This document shows positions 20,918-31,153 of a stretch of 64,000 bases of DNA, in pieces. The first letter of the stretch is position 1, and each line of letters opens with the position of its first letter. Source of the DNA: Calamus simplicifolius (taxonomy: Eukaryota > Streptophyta > Magnoliopsida > Arecales > Arecaceae); contig UESW01004362.1 in the NCBI GenBank assembly GCA_900491605.1, positions 490,564-554,563 on the forward strand. Reading direction: 5' to 3'. Both the position numbers and the translations under genes were made by a program. Under the pieces are notes generated by a model. That model was not told the origin of the DNA, did no database searches, and saw nothing but the letters and a program-made list of their open reading frames with translations.

Positions 20918-22606
20918 ATGGATCCTAATAACGAAAATAATCAACCATGACAGTTAAAAGAGTATTTCACTCCTTCAAGGTATACCTACTCTCCCTGTAT
21001 TCAAGTGCCTCCAGTAGAGGCTGTCCAATACAAAATTAAGTCAAGTGTAATCCAAATGTTACCATCTTTCTATGGACTTACAAATGAGGATCCCTACAAA
21101 CACTTGATGAATTCTTTGAAATTTGCTCAACTGTCAAGATTCAAAATTTCTCTGATGATGCACTTAGGCTTAAGTTATTCCCTTTTTCCCTAAAAGATAG
21201 AGCCAAGTATTGGTTAAATTCATTAGACACTGTTATAATTTCAACTTGGGATCATCTTCAGAGAGAGTTTCATAAGAAATATTTCCTATAGGAAAAATGA
21301 ATCAAATTAGAAAAGTCATAACAAGTTTTTCACAGATAGATGGCGAAATGTTTCATGAAACATGGGAGAGATTTAAAAAACTAATTAGAAAATGTCCATA
21401 TCATGCCATACCCAAATGGCAACTGATCCAGTGCTTTTATGATGGTTTATCAGAAAAGTATAGGCAAATGGTTGATGCTTCATGTGGTGGGACATTTATG
21501 TTAAAAAATAAACATGAAGCTTGGCAACTCTTTGAGACATTGAGTGAGAATTTATTATATCACATGTCAGTTGCTCGTCGAGACCCTCCCATAGGACCTA
21601 AAAGATGTGAAATATATGAAATATGTCATTCTACAGATATCTATACTAAGGTAGATGAATTATTCCATAAACTTGACCGAATTCTACAAGTTGGAAACAT
21701 CTCTTCCTCATCTACTTAATTACATAAGGTCTGCATAATTTGTTCAAGTCCAACCCATTCTATAGGTGAATGTCCAGCTGCATACCAATTTCCTGAACTT
21801 GTTCAAGAGCAAGCTCACCAAGCCCAAACCCGATTGGCTCCTAGAACAGGAAATGATCCATATGCAAATACTTACAATCCTGGCTGGCGAAATCATCCAA
21901 ATTTTTCTTGGAAACCTCAATCTGTAACCAATTCATCATCGATCAGACCTAATTATCAAGAACCAATTTTAGAAGCATGTCATATTCACAATATCCAAAC
22001 ATCCCACAACCTCCACCAAATAATCATCCTACTTTCGAGGACAAAGTGTTACAAGCATTGAAAGGGCTAGAAATGAATACTCAAATCCTTCACTCCCACA
22101 CACAATCTATTGCAAAACTAGAAACTCAGATAGATCAATTAGCCACAGCATTTAGTAGAAGGGAGGAGGGTAAGTTATCTAGTCAGCCTATCGATAACCC
22201 GAAAGGACAATTCATGGCTGAAGGTTCCAATAGTCCTGACAAATTCCCAGAACATGCTAAATTAGTCATGACTCTAAGAAGTAAAAAAATATTGAACCCA
22301 CCTGAACCAACCCAGAAATTAGAAGTGACTAACCCAGAAAAGAGAAGAAATGAAGAAGAAAAGGAATTCAATGATCAAGCAATCACACCTAAAGCCCCAT
22401 TCCCTAGTGCTTTAGAATCTCCTTTGTCTTCAGATAAGAAGAATATAAAAATGAATGAGATGCTAGAGTTATTTAAGCAAGTACAAATAAACTTACATCT
22501 TCTTGATGCTATCAAGCAAGTTCCGGCTTATGCCAAATGTTTGAAGGATTTATGCACACAAATGGAAAGCAAAGTCACAAATACCAAAAAAGATCCATTT
22601 GACTGA
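20918..22606 (+). pseudogene. Athila gag, broken
   Basis: The ATG at 20918 (MDPNNENN) meets a TGA at 20948. The capsid-like region follows in pieces: IQMLPSFYGLTNEDPYKHL (21050-21110), KDRAKYWLNSL (21195-21225), then after a frameshift MFHETWERFKKLIRKCPYH and PKWQLIQCFYDGLSEKYRQM (21345-21470). A CCHC zinc knuckle, C-IICSSPTHSIGE-C (CX2CX4HX4C), is at about 21729-21772. A Lys/Glu-rich tail follows to 22606, with SIAKLETQIDQLATAFSRRE coiled-coil-like text. At least three breaks. Gag would assemble the particle and bind RNA. Confidence 0.82.
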
Positions 22607-22615
22607 GCAAGTTAG

Positions 22616-23401
22616 CTCAGTTGTTCAGCAAATAACCCCACCCAAATTATATCATATGTCATAGGAAACTTCATAATCAAAAAAGCATTACTAGATTTGG
22701 GTGCGAGTGTAAACCTTCTCCCAAGTTCAGTGTATGAGTTATTTGGATTTGGAGAATTAAAACCCACAACGATAACACTACAGTTGGCAGATAGATCAGT
22801 TAAAGTACCTCGTGGAATATTGGAAGATGTATTAGTAAAGGTAGATGAATTCTATTTTCCTATCGACTTCCTTGTGTTAGATATGGAATCTAGCGGTAAT
22901 CCTAACCAAATTTCCATCATCCTTGGACGACCTTTTCTAGCTACCGCTAATGCATGTATAAATTGTAGAACAGGTGTAATGGATGTATCTTTTGGAAACA
23001 AAAAAATGGGATTAAATATTTTTAATGCTTCCCAAGGACCACATGTGTATGATTTAAATGAAGTAAACATGATCAAAGAAGTAGTAGATAAGAAATTCCA
23101 AAGTTTGCTTGATTCGGATCCTTTACAAACATGTCTTACACATTTTGGAATAGATGACTTTGATATTGATGAGTATACCAAAGAGATAAACATGTTATTA
23201 GAACCACCTAAGTCCGACACCATCCCTCCTTGGACTATAAAATATGAACCACTTCCAACTAAACCAAACCCTTTAATACCATCCTTGGAAGAACCACCCC
23301 AACTAGAATTGAAACCTCTTCCAGTTGACTTAAAATATTCATTCCTTGGACCCAATGATACCCTTCCAATAATTATTGCATCTACCCTAACCTCTGAGTA
23401 G
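22616..23401 (+). pseudogene. Athila aspartic protease and linker
   Basis: The active-site block reads ALLDLGASVNLLP at about 22688-22726 (D-L-G-A in place of DSG/DTG, as is common in Athila). The second conserved block is ISIILGRPFLATANACI near 22910-22960. The linker continues to a TAG at 23399-23401. RT resumes 10 bp later in the same frame, so protease and RT were one frame interrupted by this stop. Confidence 0.82.
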
Positions 23402-23410
23402 GAAGATAAA

Positions 23411-24743
23411 TTGGTAGATGTACTTAAAGAACATAAAGAGGCAATTGGATGGACAATAGCTGATCTTAAGGGCGAATCAATTCCTACTCTCACATCAACT
23501 AGTTGGAGAATGTGTATAGATCATCGAAAGTTGAATGCCGTGACTAGAAAAGACCACTTTCCTTTGCCCTTTATCGATCAAATTCTAGAACGGCTAGCGG
23601 GACAAAGTTTCTTTCATTTCTTATATGGATATTCAGGATACAATCAAGTCCCAGTATTTCCTGCACATCAAGAAAAGACCACCTTCACTTGTCCCTTTGG
23701 AACATTTTCCTTTAGACGCATGCCATTTGGTCTTTGTAATGCATCAGCCACTTTTCAACGATGTATGTTGGTCATATTTTGATATGATTGGTCAATTTTT
23801 GGAAGTATTTATGGATGATTTTTCAGTTTTTGGTGCGTCATTTGATAGCTGCCTCAAGAACTTGACTAAGGTACTGAAAAGATGTATGGAAATGAATTTA
23901 GTCCTAAGTTGGGAGAAGAGCCATTTTATGGTTCGTGAGAGAATTGTGCTCGGACACATTGTTTCAGAGCGAGGTATTAAGGTTGATAAAGCCAAGGTTG
24001 AATTGATCTCAAATCTACCACCCCCAACCTCAGTTAAACAAGTACGATCATTCCTTGGTCATGCTGGTTTTTATAGACGCTTCATCAAGGATTTCAGTAA
24101 AATTTCTCGACCATTGTGTAATTTGTTGACCAAAGATAGTTCTTTTAATTTTAATGAAGATTGTCTAAAAGCCTATAACATCCTTCGAACTGCTTTGACC
24201 ACTGCACCAATTATCAAGCCCCCAGATTGGACCATACCTTTCGAAATCATGTGTGATGCTTTTGATTATGCTGTAGGGGCAGTTTTAGGACAGAAACTCA
24301 ATCGAGAACCCCATGTAATTTATTATGCTAGCAAAACTCTTTCAGATGCACAAATGAACTATACTACAACTGAAAAAGAATTACTAGTAGTTGTGTTTGC
24401 CCTAGAAAAGTTTAGATCATATATGTTAGGGTCTAAGGTTTTAGTTTATTCAGATCATGCAGCATTGAGGCATCTTTTATCAAAAAAGGATACAAAACCC
24501 AGACTGATTAGATGGATCCTTCTACTACAAGAATTTGATCTAGAAATCTTAGATAAGAAGGGTTCTGAAAATATGGTAGCAGATCATATCTCTAGGATCT
24601 TAGTAGAATACAATAAAGAAATAATCAGAGATAGGTTTCCTGATGAGCAGCTATTCTCAATTTCCCATAGCAGTCTTCCCTGGTTAGCCCACATTGTAAA
24701 TTATTTGGCAACAGGAAAAGTACCTTCCCACTTGACAAAATAA
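23411..24743 (+). pseudogene. Athila reverse transcriptase and RNase H, internal deletion plus frameshift
   Basis: RT starts VLKEHKEAIGWTIADLKG and then jumps at about 23490 from the N-terminal segment straight into SWRMCIDHRKLNAVTRKDHF. The conserved stretch normally between these is absent. MPFGLCNASATFQRCM (about 23720) is followed by a frameshift near 23775, and the catalytic box is FMDDFSVFG (23811-23837). The second frame (to 24743) is intact and includes the thumb and RNase H: PFEIMCDAFDYAVGAVLG, VIYYASKTLSDAQMNYTTTE, SDHAALRHLLSKKD. It ends in MVADHISRIL. Confidence 0.88.
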
Positions 24744-25216
24744 GAAAAAGATAAATTTTTCTCACAAATCAAATATTACTTTTGGGAAGACCCTGAATTA
24801 TTTAAGTACTGTTCGGATCAGGTGATTAGGCGATATGTCCTAGAGAGTGAATTCAAAAGTATACTTAACTTCTATCATTCTCTTACCTGTGGAGGACATT
24901 TTAGTGGAAAGAAAACTGCAGCAAAGGTACTACAAAGTGGGTTTTATTGGCCAACTCTTTTTAAAGATGCGCATGAATTTGATCGTAATTGTCTACAATG
25001 TCAACAAACATGAAATATTTATCGAAAAGACATGATGCCCCTAAACCCTATCTTGGTTGTAAAATTTTTGATGTATGGGGTATTGATTTTATGGGCCCAT
25101 TTCCTTCCTCTTTCAAATTTGAATACATTTTAGTGGCAATTGATTATGTGTCAAAATGGATTGAAGTCATAGCAACTCGAACCAATGACCATAAAGTTGT
25201 AATCAAGTTTATTCAG
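24744..25216 (+). pseudogene. Athila integrase, N-terminal half only
   Basis: Zinc-binding part: FYHSLTCGGHFSGKKTAAKV...DRNCLQCQ (H-H-C-C pattern, 24870-25010). In the next frame the start of the core, VWGIDFMGPFPSS and LVAIDYVSKWIEVIATRT, holds the first catalytic Asp residues. The ORF stops at the undetermined base 25217, where homology ends. A frameshift near 25010 separates the two parts. Confidence 0.82.
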
Positions 25217-25217
25217 N
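25217..25217. other. Undetermined base at a sequence junction
   Basis: A single n lies exactly where Athila integrase stops and LTR-type repeat DNA starts. It may mark an assembly join rather than a biological breakpoint. Confidence 0.8.
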
Positions 25218-25218
25218 C

Positions 25219-25370
25219 CCGACTCTTCAAAGTCGGCCCTCGATGGCCCCGACTCTTTCAAGTCGGCCCCCGGTGGCTCCGACTTTTCCAAGTCGGCCCC
25301 TGGTAGACCCGGCTCTTCCAAGTCGGCCCCCAGCAGGCCCAGCTCTCCCAAGTCGACCTCCAGCGGCTTC
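25219..25370. repeat. 30-bp hairpin tandem repeat
   Basis: About five units of roughly 30 bp, consensus CCGACTCTTCCAAGTCGG + GCCCCCGGTGG. CCGACT/AGTCGG form a 6-bp stem around CTTCCA. The same array is at 28020-28140. Confidence 0.8.
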
Positions 25371-25632
25371 TGGCAGGTCCATCTACCACTCAGCCTACGC
25401 CATCTGACACAGCCAGGTCCACCTACCACCTGACCGCAGCCTGACACAGCCAGGCCCACCTATTGTTTGACCCACGCCATTGATGGGAACAAGCCAACCA
25501 ACCGCTAGGCCCATGTACTCGATGGGACAAGGCCCACCAACCAGCTTCTATTCATGTAATAGCCATTATCCCTGCAGACATTCCTTTTCACGGAATTCTA
25601 CGTGGCTGACTCCTAGGCGGATACCTAAGGCC

Positions 25633-25640
25633 TATAAAAA
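25633..25640 (+). promoter_or_regulatory. TATA box of LTR copy 1
   Basis: GCCTATAAAAAGGG. In the second copy the same position (about 28407) reads GCCTGTAAAATGGG, so its TATA is mutated. Confidence 0.55.
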
Positions 25641-25942
25641 GGGTAAGAGATTCCAGAATAAAGGTACGTGAACACGAACATCCACACATTCATACTCACA
25701 TTCACTTACACACTTCTCTCTTCGAGAAGGCACCCCGGCCCCAGGGTCTTATTTCTCTAGAGAGCTTCTTCAAGCTTTCTCTCGGCTATGACCTCGGTTG
25801 CTGATTTGATCGTTGAAAGGTCCCCACCGGAGTCTCCTCCAGCAGTGGGACTTCTTGCAGGTTGTTCATTCCAAAAAGGGCTACATCAGCAGACGAAACT
25901 TCTCTTCGACGTTCAGATCCATGATCGAGCGTCAACACAGAC

Positions 25943-26380
25943 CAATGGTCACATTTTTTCCTTGATAAAATGGTTGGAACTAGCATATATGACCAGTCTT
26001 CTTCTCTTTATGCAATGAAATATATTAATCATGATCAACAATATTTTGATAATCTTCTACCCATGCCGAAGATTGTGCATGCATTGGCATAGATGGTCCG
26101 GTTTAGTTTTCAGACAACTAGTTGCCCATAGTCAACCTTCTTCTCCATTGGTTGGTTGGCGTTTAATTTTCTAACTCATCACAGCGGTCGAAGTCCAGCA
26201 TCTGCCGCGCGCATCCACATCTCGGCCCAAATGGCAGGAAGAATCCCCACCCCTTCGCCAATGGCCCCTTCGCCAATGGCGACGACTGCTTCCCATTCGA
26301 CATCACTTTCGGCAATGGCAACATCAAGCTGCTCGAAATCAACCTCGCCAATGAGTGATTCTTTGGTAGCCCTTGTCTAC
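25943..26380 (+). pseudogene. WAK 5' leader and exon-1 fragment (decayed)
   Basis: 25943-26160 matches the leader at 43550-43740 ('ttaatcatgatcaacaatattttgat', 'cttctacccatgccgaag'). The following 26190-26380 retains pieces of the WAK galacturonan-binding domain (KNPHPFANG, DDCFPFDITFGNGN, LLEINLANE) and then a TGA. There is no signal peptide and no downstream exons. It is a dead exon-1 remnant of the 30301 gene family, related to the fragment split between 43800 and 52010. Confidence 0.6.
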
Positions 26381-26394
26381 ATCATGAGGCTTCA

Positions 26395-26705
26395 CGTGAC
26401 TCATTAGATGACAAGGCGCCAAGCTTCCCAAGCAAGCCACATAAAGTCCAAAAGATGAATAAATTGGGTAAGAGGGACCCTTGGTCAGGTAACCACAACA
26501 ACACACGCTTATATGCTCAGAGTTCTTCTCTAAGCCTCTCTCTCTTTCAAGCTTTCTCAAGCTCACGGCTGTTGCCCAAAGCACTGACTTGAGCATCGGA
26601 GGGTCTTCATCGGAATCTTCGGTCCCGGGACTTTTGCAGGCTTCCGATCGAGCAAAGCCCATCGGATGATCCTCGGCATGTCGGAGAAGGCGACCGCTTG
26701 CGGAT
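26395..26705 (+). mobile_element. LTR fragment, plus strand
   Basis: Contains GACTTGAGCATCGGAGGGTC, 'cggtcccgggacttttgcagg' and a CTCTCTCTTTCAAGCTTTCTC leader, the usual module near the 3' end of the Tat-type LTRs in this window. No terminal TG/CA pair is identified. Confidence 0.5.
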
Positions 26706-26711
26706 GTTCGA

Positions 26712-27904
26712 GGAGAAAAAAAAGATGGTCTTGGCCCATCCCTCATCTAGATTTTTTATTTTTCCTTGAAAGTTAGGATTCTAGCTAGAACTGATTTCTT
26801 TTGGACATTACCTTTTTTATTCTTTGAATTTTGGTGTTCATATGAATATTCATCCTCCTTTATTAGAAGCTTAAAGATTTGGTTCTCGTGGAGGCCTATA
26901 GCAAGACTAAGGCCCATTGAATCCAATGAGCAGTTGAGAGAAGGAAAAGTTTTGCTGCACCACTCTTCAGTACAGTGAGCGCGGATTGATCGCCCATGTG
27001 TATCGCTGTGCATACTGAGGATCAATGAGTTTTGTTGTATATCATATGCACCGATGATCAAGTTGTACGATCAATGCATGCTTACTATATTGAAAGACAG
27101 TGCAGAAGTCTTTTCCTTGAGAAAGAGAAGCCTGATCAGGATTCTCATCCAAACATGATTACTTTTTCCCATGAAAATTTTGACAAAAGATTGAAATATG
27201 GCGCAAAGAATTCTTCCGTAGTGCCCCTTCTATTTTTTTCAAAGACAGTTCAGATCGGGATGTAACTTCCTCGTAACTGAGTCCGCGCATAACAGGAATT
27301 TTCTTACGGGCGGCCTGACTGCTGGCTCTGAAATTTCTCCCTGTTGGCGCTTGAAGTCATTGTTAGGGAACAAGCCTTTTCCAGATGAGAACAAGAAACC
27401 CTGTAAGTCTTTGTTGAAGTCCATCACTAAGCCTATTGATATTATTAGCATCTATTTATAATCCCTGCGGAATCTTATTAGCATGGTCTGAACTACAATG
27501 TTCCATGTATAAAGTTCTAGCTCCTTTCAATCGTAAGTGCTCCCTATCTATCGCTGTCACTGCTAGCTTCGTTCTTCATTTTTTTTTCAATGCTTCCTTT
27601 GTTCCACGTCCAAGATCATTCATTCTGTTTTTTCTTTTTTTTTGTTCTTTTTGGTCTTTGAATGGAAATTCATTCTAACATTTAAAAAGGCATATTTATT
27701 ATAACAACCTTTAGTCGTCGGAATAGCTGGACAATCCTCTTACTTCGGTGAAGAGCTTGATATATGGAATGGAACTCCGTGCTTTGATCTTGTAAGCCAT
27801 GATGATTTTAGTTCCCAATTCCCAATAAAACTTAACCTCTTTCATAGCAGAAGAATTTGTGATACGACCAAACATTAAATATTAAATCAATTTCAAATCA
27901 ATTG
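26712..27904 (+). repeat. WAK upstream segment, copy 1
   Basis: About 1.2 kb, from 'gatggtcttggcccatccctcatctag' to 'caaatcaattgcagac', closely matching 29068-30255, which lies directly before the WAK gene. The copy is co-linear apart from small indels (for example a shorter T-run near 27630). It leads into the LTR at 27910, not into a WAK exon. Confidence 0.85.
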
Positions 27905-27909
27905 CAGAC

Positions 27910-28712
27910 TGATGTGGCTGGTGGCACCATGTGGACATTAATGGTAAAGTTGATCGACGGCGTGAGCGAAAGCTGACGGACGTGCCTCTCCCAGTTGGCC
28001 CCCAATGGATGCGCCTCTCTTAGTCGGCCCCGACTCTTCCGAGTCGGCCCCAGCGGACCCAACTCTTCCAAGTCGGCCTTCGGTGGATCCGACTCTTCCA
28101 AGTCGATGCCCAACAGACCCAGCTCTCCAAGTTGGCCCTAGCGGCTTCTGACATGTCCACCTACCACTCAGCTTGCACCGTCTAACATAGCCAGATCCAC
28201 CTACTACCTGATCCGCGCAGTTTGATACAGCCAGGCCCACCTACCGCCTGACCAATGCCATTGATGGGACTAGGCCCACCAACCGTCAGCCCATGCACTC
28301 GATGGGACAAGGCTCACCAACCAGCTTCTATTCACGTAATAGCCATTATCCCGGTAGACATTCCTTTTCACGGAATTCTACGTGGCTAACTCCTAGGTGG
28401 ATACCAAAGGCCTGTAAAATGGGTAAGAGGTTCCAGAACAAAGGTACGTGAACACGAACATCCACACATTCATTCTCACATTCACTTACACACTTCTCTT
28501 TTTGAGAAGGCACCCCGGCCCTAGGGTTTTCTTTCTCTAGGGAGCTTCTTCAAGCTCCCTCTCAGACCTCGGTTGCTGACTTGATCATCGGAGGGTCCCC
28601 ACCGGAGTCTCCTTCGGCAGTGGGACTTTTTGCAGGTTGATCGTTCCAAGAGGGCTACATCAGCAGACGAAACTTCTCTCCGACGTTCATATCCAGTGAT
28701 CCAGCGTCAACA
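27910..28712 (+). mobile_element. Solo LTR, copy 2 of the 'CCGACT-hairpin' family
   Basis: TG at 27910, CA at 28712, 803 bp. It is flanked by a perfect 5-bp duplication, cagac (27905-27909 and 28713-28717). The related segment at 43520-43570 reads straight through 'caattgcagactaatggtcacg', which is the uninterrupted target. No internal region follows, so this is a solo LTR. Confidence 0.9.
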
Positions 28713-29067
28713 CAGACTAATGGTCACGTTTTTTCCTTGATAAAATGGTTGGAACTAGCATATGACCAGTCTTCTTCTCTTTATGCAATGAAATATATTG
28801 GAGGACAGGATCCGATGGAGAGAGATCCAAGGGCAAAGTTTATATTGGAAGACAGGATCCGATGGAGAGAAAGCTAAGTCCTTAAACTCATAATTTGGGA
28901 CTGGGAGCTAAAGTCTGAATGGAAATATGGGACAGCATTAAAGGGATAGCTGATATAGCATGCTAAATTATTTATTACTTGGATTCATGGCTACGTAAAT
29001 TAAGGGAGAAGAAACGATATTTTTGGAAGCTTAAAGTCCCTCTGAACCTTCCTTACTTCCTCCCAAG
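28713..29067. other. WAK leader piece and unassigned DNA
   Basis: 28718-28798 matches the WAK leader at 25943-26020, then stops at TATATT. 28796-28880 holds two copies, about 50 bp apart, of a block with GACAGGATCCGATGGAGAGA. The remainder to 29067 is unassigned. Confidence 0.55.
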
Positions 29068-30300
29068 GAGGAAAAAAAGGATGGTCTTGGCCCATCCCTC
29101 ATCTAGATTTTTTTTATTTTTCCTTGAAAGTTAGGATTCTAGCTAGAACTGATTTCTTTTGGACATTACCTCTTTTATTCTTTGAATTTGGTGTTCATAT
29201 GAATATTCATCCTCCTTTATTAGAAGCTTAGAGATTTGGCCCTCGTGGAGGCCTATAGCAAGACTAAGGCCCATTGAATCCAATTAGCAGTTGAGAGAAG
29301 GAAAAGTTTTGCTGAACCACTCTTCAGTGCAGTGAGCACGGATTGATCGCCCATGTGTATCGCCGTGCATACCGAGGATCAATGAGTTTTATCGTATATC
29401 ATAAGCACCGATGATCAAGTTGTACGTTCAATGCGTGGTTACTGTATTGAAAGACCGTGCAGAAGTCTTTTCCTAAAAGAAGTCTGATCAGGATTCTCAT
29501 CCAAACATGACTACTTTTGACAAAAGATTGAAATATGGCTTAAAGAATTCTTCCGTAGTGCCCCTTCTATTTTTTTCAAAGACAGTTCGGATCGGTATGT
29601 AACTTTCTCGTAACTTAGTCCGCGCATAACAGGAATTTTCTTACGGGCGGCCTGACCGCTGGGTCTGAAATTTCTCCCTGTTGGCGCTTGAAGTCATTGT
29701 TAGGGAACAAGCCTTTTCCAGATGAGAACAAGAAACCCTGCAAGTCTTTGTTGAAGTCCATCACTAAGCCTATTGATATTATTAGCATCTATTTATAATC
29801 CCTGCGGAATCTTATTAGCATGGTCTGAACTACAATGTTCCATGTATAAAGTTCTAGCTCCTTTCAATCGTAAGTGCTCCCTATCTATCGCTGTCACTGC
29901 TAGCTTCGTTCTTCAATTTTTTTTCTTTCAATGCTTCCTTTGTTCCACGTCCAAGATCATTCATCCTGTTTTATCCTTTTTTTTTTTTTTTTTTTTCTTT
30001 TTGGTCTTTGAATGGAAATTCATTCTAACATTTAAAAAGGCATATTTATTATAACAACCTTTAGTCAGAATAGAATAGCTGGACAATCCTCTTACTTCGG
30101 TGAAGAGCTTGATATATGGAATGGAACTCCGTGCTTTGATCTTGTAAGCCATGATGATTTTAGTTCCCAATTCCCAATAAAACTTACCCTCTTTCATAGC
30201 AGAAGAATTTGTGATACGACCAAACATTAAATATTAAATCAATTTCAAATCAATTGCAAAAGAATAGGTGGAGATCGCAGCATCAGTACTGACGAAGGAA
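29068..30300 (+). promoter_or_regulatory. Upstream region of the WAK gene (copy 2 of duplicated segment)
   Basis: Homologous to 26712-27904, to 37900-38255 joined with 42692-43550, and immediately 5' of the WAK ATG at 30301. It contains a long T-run (29980-29997). A clear TATA box at a fitting distance is not evident; TTAAATATTAAAT at 30225-30237 is the nearest AT-rich candidate. As the only copy still linked to an almost intact gene, it is the probable working promoter (inference). Confidence 0.5.
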
Positions 30301-31153
30301 ATGGTCTGGAAATTGATACTGCTGCAAGTTCTCTGGCTATCCTCGGCATTTGGTGCACCCATTGCTCTGCCAGGATGCCAGCCGAAATGCGGCGGCATCA
30401 ATATTCCCTACCCCTTTGGCATCGGTGACAACTGCTACTACCAGAATGGCTTCGACATCGTTTGCAACGAAACATTCGATCCACCTAAAGCTTTCCTTGG
30501 CCACGACGACGTCGAGGTGGTGGATATCAACCTCGACGACGGCCTGCTGCTGGTCAAACATTATATCGCTTATAAATGTTATGATGATCGGGGCAACGTT
30601 AACCGGACGAACGGGCCAGTAGTAGATTTGACGGAGGGAAAGCCCTACTGGTTTTCTGATGCCCATAACAAGTTTGTGGCCATCGGCTGCGATACCATCG
30701 GGTACTTCGTCGGCATGGGCAAAAGTCTCTGGACGGGGTGCGTTTCCTTTTGCAGCAACATGACCTACGTGACCGACGGCACCTGCTCCGGCATCGGCTG
30801 CTGCGAGACCAGTATACCGAAGGGCATTAGGACAGTTGAACCTAAGCTCTCGAGCTTCTACAACAACACATACTGTTGGCACTTCAGTCCTTGCAGCTAT
30901 GCCTTCTTGGCCGATGCGTCCTTCCATTTTAATGCATCAGTTCTCTCATCATACCAAGACTTGGAGAGGGTGCAGATGACTCTAGAATGGGCGGTAGGAG
31001 ACAAGACATGCGTGGAAGCTCGGAAGGAGAAGGGTGTTTCCGCGTGCATCGCTGCGCAGAGTAGGTGCTACAGCTCTAACTTTGGCCACGGATACCGCTG
31101 CAGATGCGCCCAGGGCTACCAAGGGAACCCCTACCTTCCAAACGGATGTGAAG
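30301..31153 (+). CDS. WAK exon 1: signal peptide, GUB_WAK domain, first EGF-like part
   Basis: The ATG at 30301 is chosen because MVWKLILLQVLWLSSAFG makes a proper signal peptide; the open frame extends 33 bp upstream without another ATG. The pectin-binding domain follows: PGCQPKCGGINIPYPFGIG, then CNETF, WTGCVSFCSN and GIGCCETSIPKGI, with many N-glycosylation sites (NVT/NRT/NMT/NNT types). The end is EGF-like (GYRCRCAQGYQGNPYLPNGC). The donor is GAAG|GTAATT at 31153/31154. Confidence 0.9.

Larger units (their letters stand above)
18595..25216 (+). mobile_element. Athila-lineage Ty3/gypsy retrotransposon, 3' part missing
   Basis: One LTR (about 18595-19712), a PBS complementary to the 3' end of plant tRNA-Asp (19718-19735), an A/T-rich leader, gag, protease, RT, RNase H and the first half of integrase, all on the plus strand. 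The sequence switches to an unrelated LTR at the undetermined base 25217. No 3' LTR or env-like ORF is present. Several stops and frameshifts, plus a deletion within RT, show it is inactive. Lineage is assigned from the PBS and the gag/pol style. Confidence 0.88.
25218..25937 (+). mobile_element. LTR copy 1 of the 'CCGACT-hairpin' family (5'-truncated at the n)
   Basis: Homologous to the LTR at 27910-28712, but it begins within that LTR's tandem repeats, so it lacks roughly its first 110 bp. It ends GCGTCAACA and is followed by cagac (25938-25942), as is the full copy. TATA box TATAAAAA at 25633-25640. Repeats CCGACTCTTCCAAGTCGG at 25219-25360. Confidence 0.8.

Noticed and set aside
26156..26407. 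83-codon ORF as a gene
   Set aside because: It is a wrong-frame reading of a decayed WAK exon-1 fragment.
30337..30927. 196-codon minus-strand ORF under WAK exon 1
   Set aside because: Antisense shadow of a cysteine-rich exon whose plus-strand product has full domain support.
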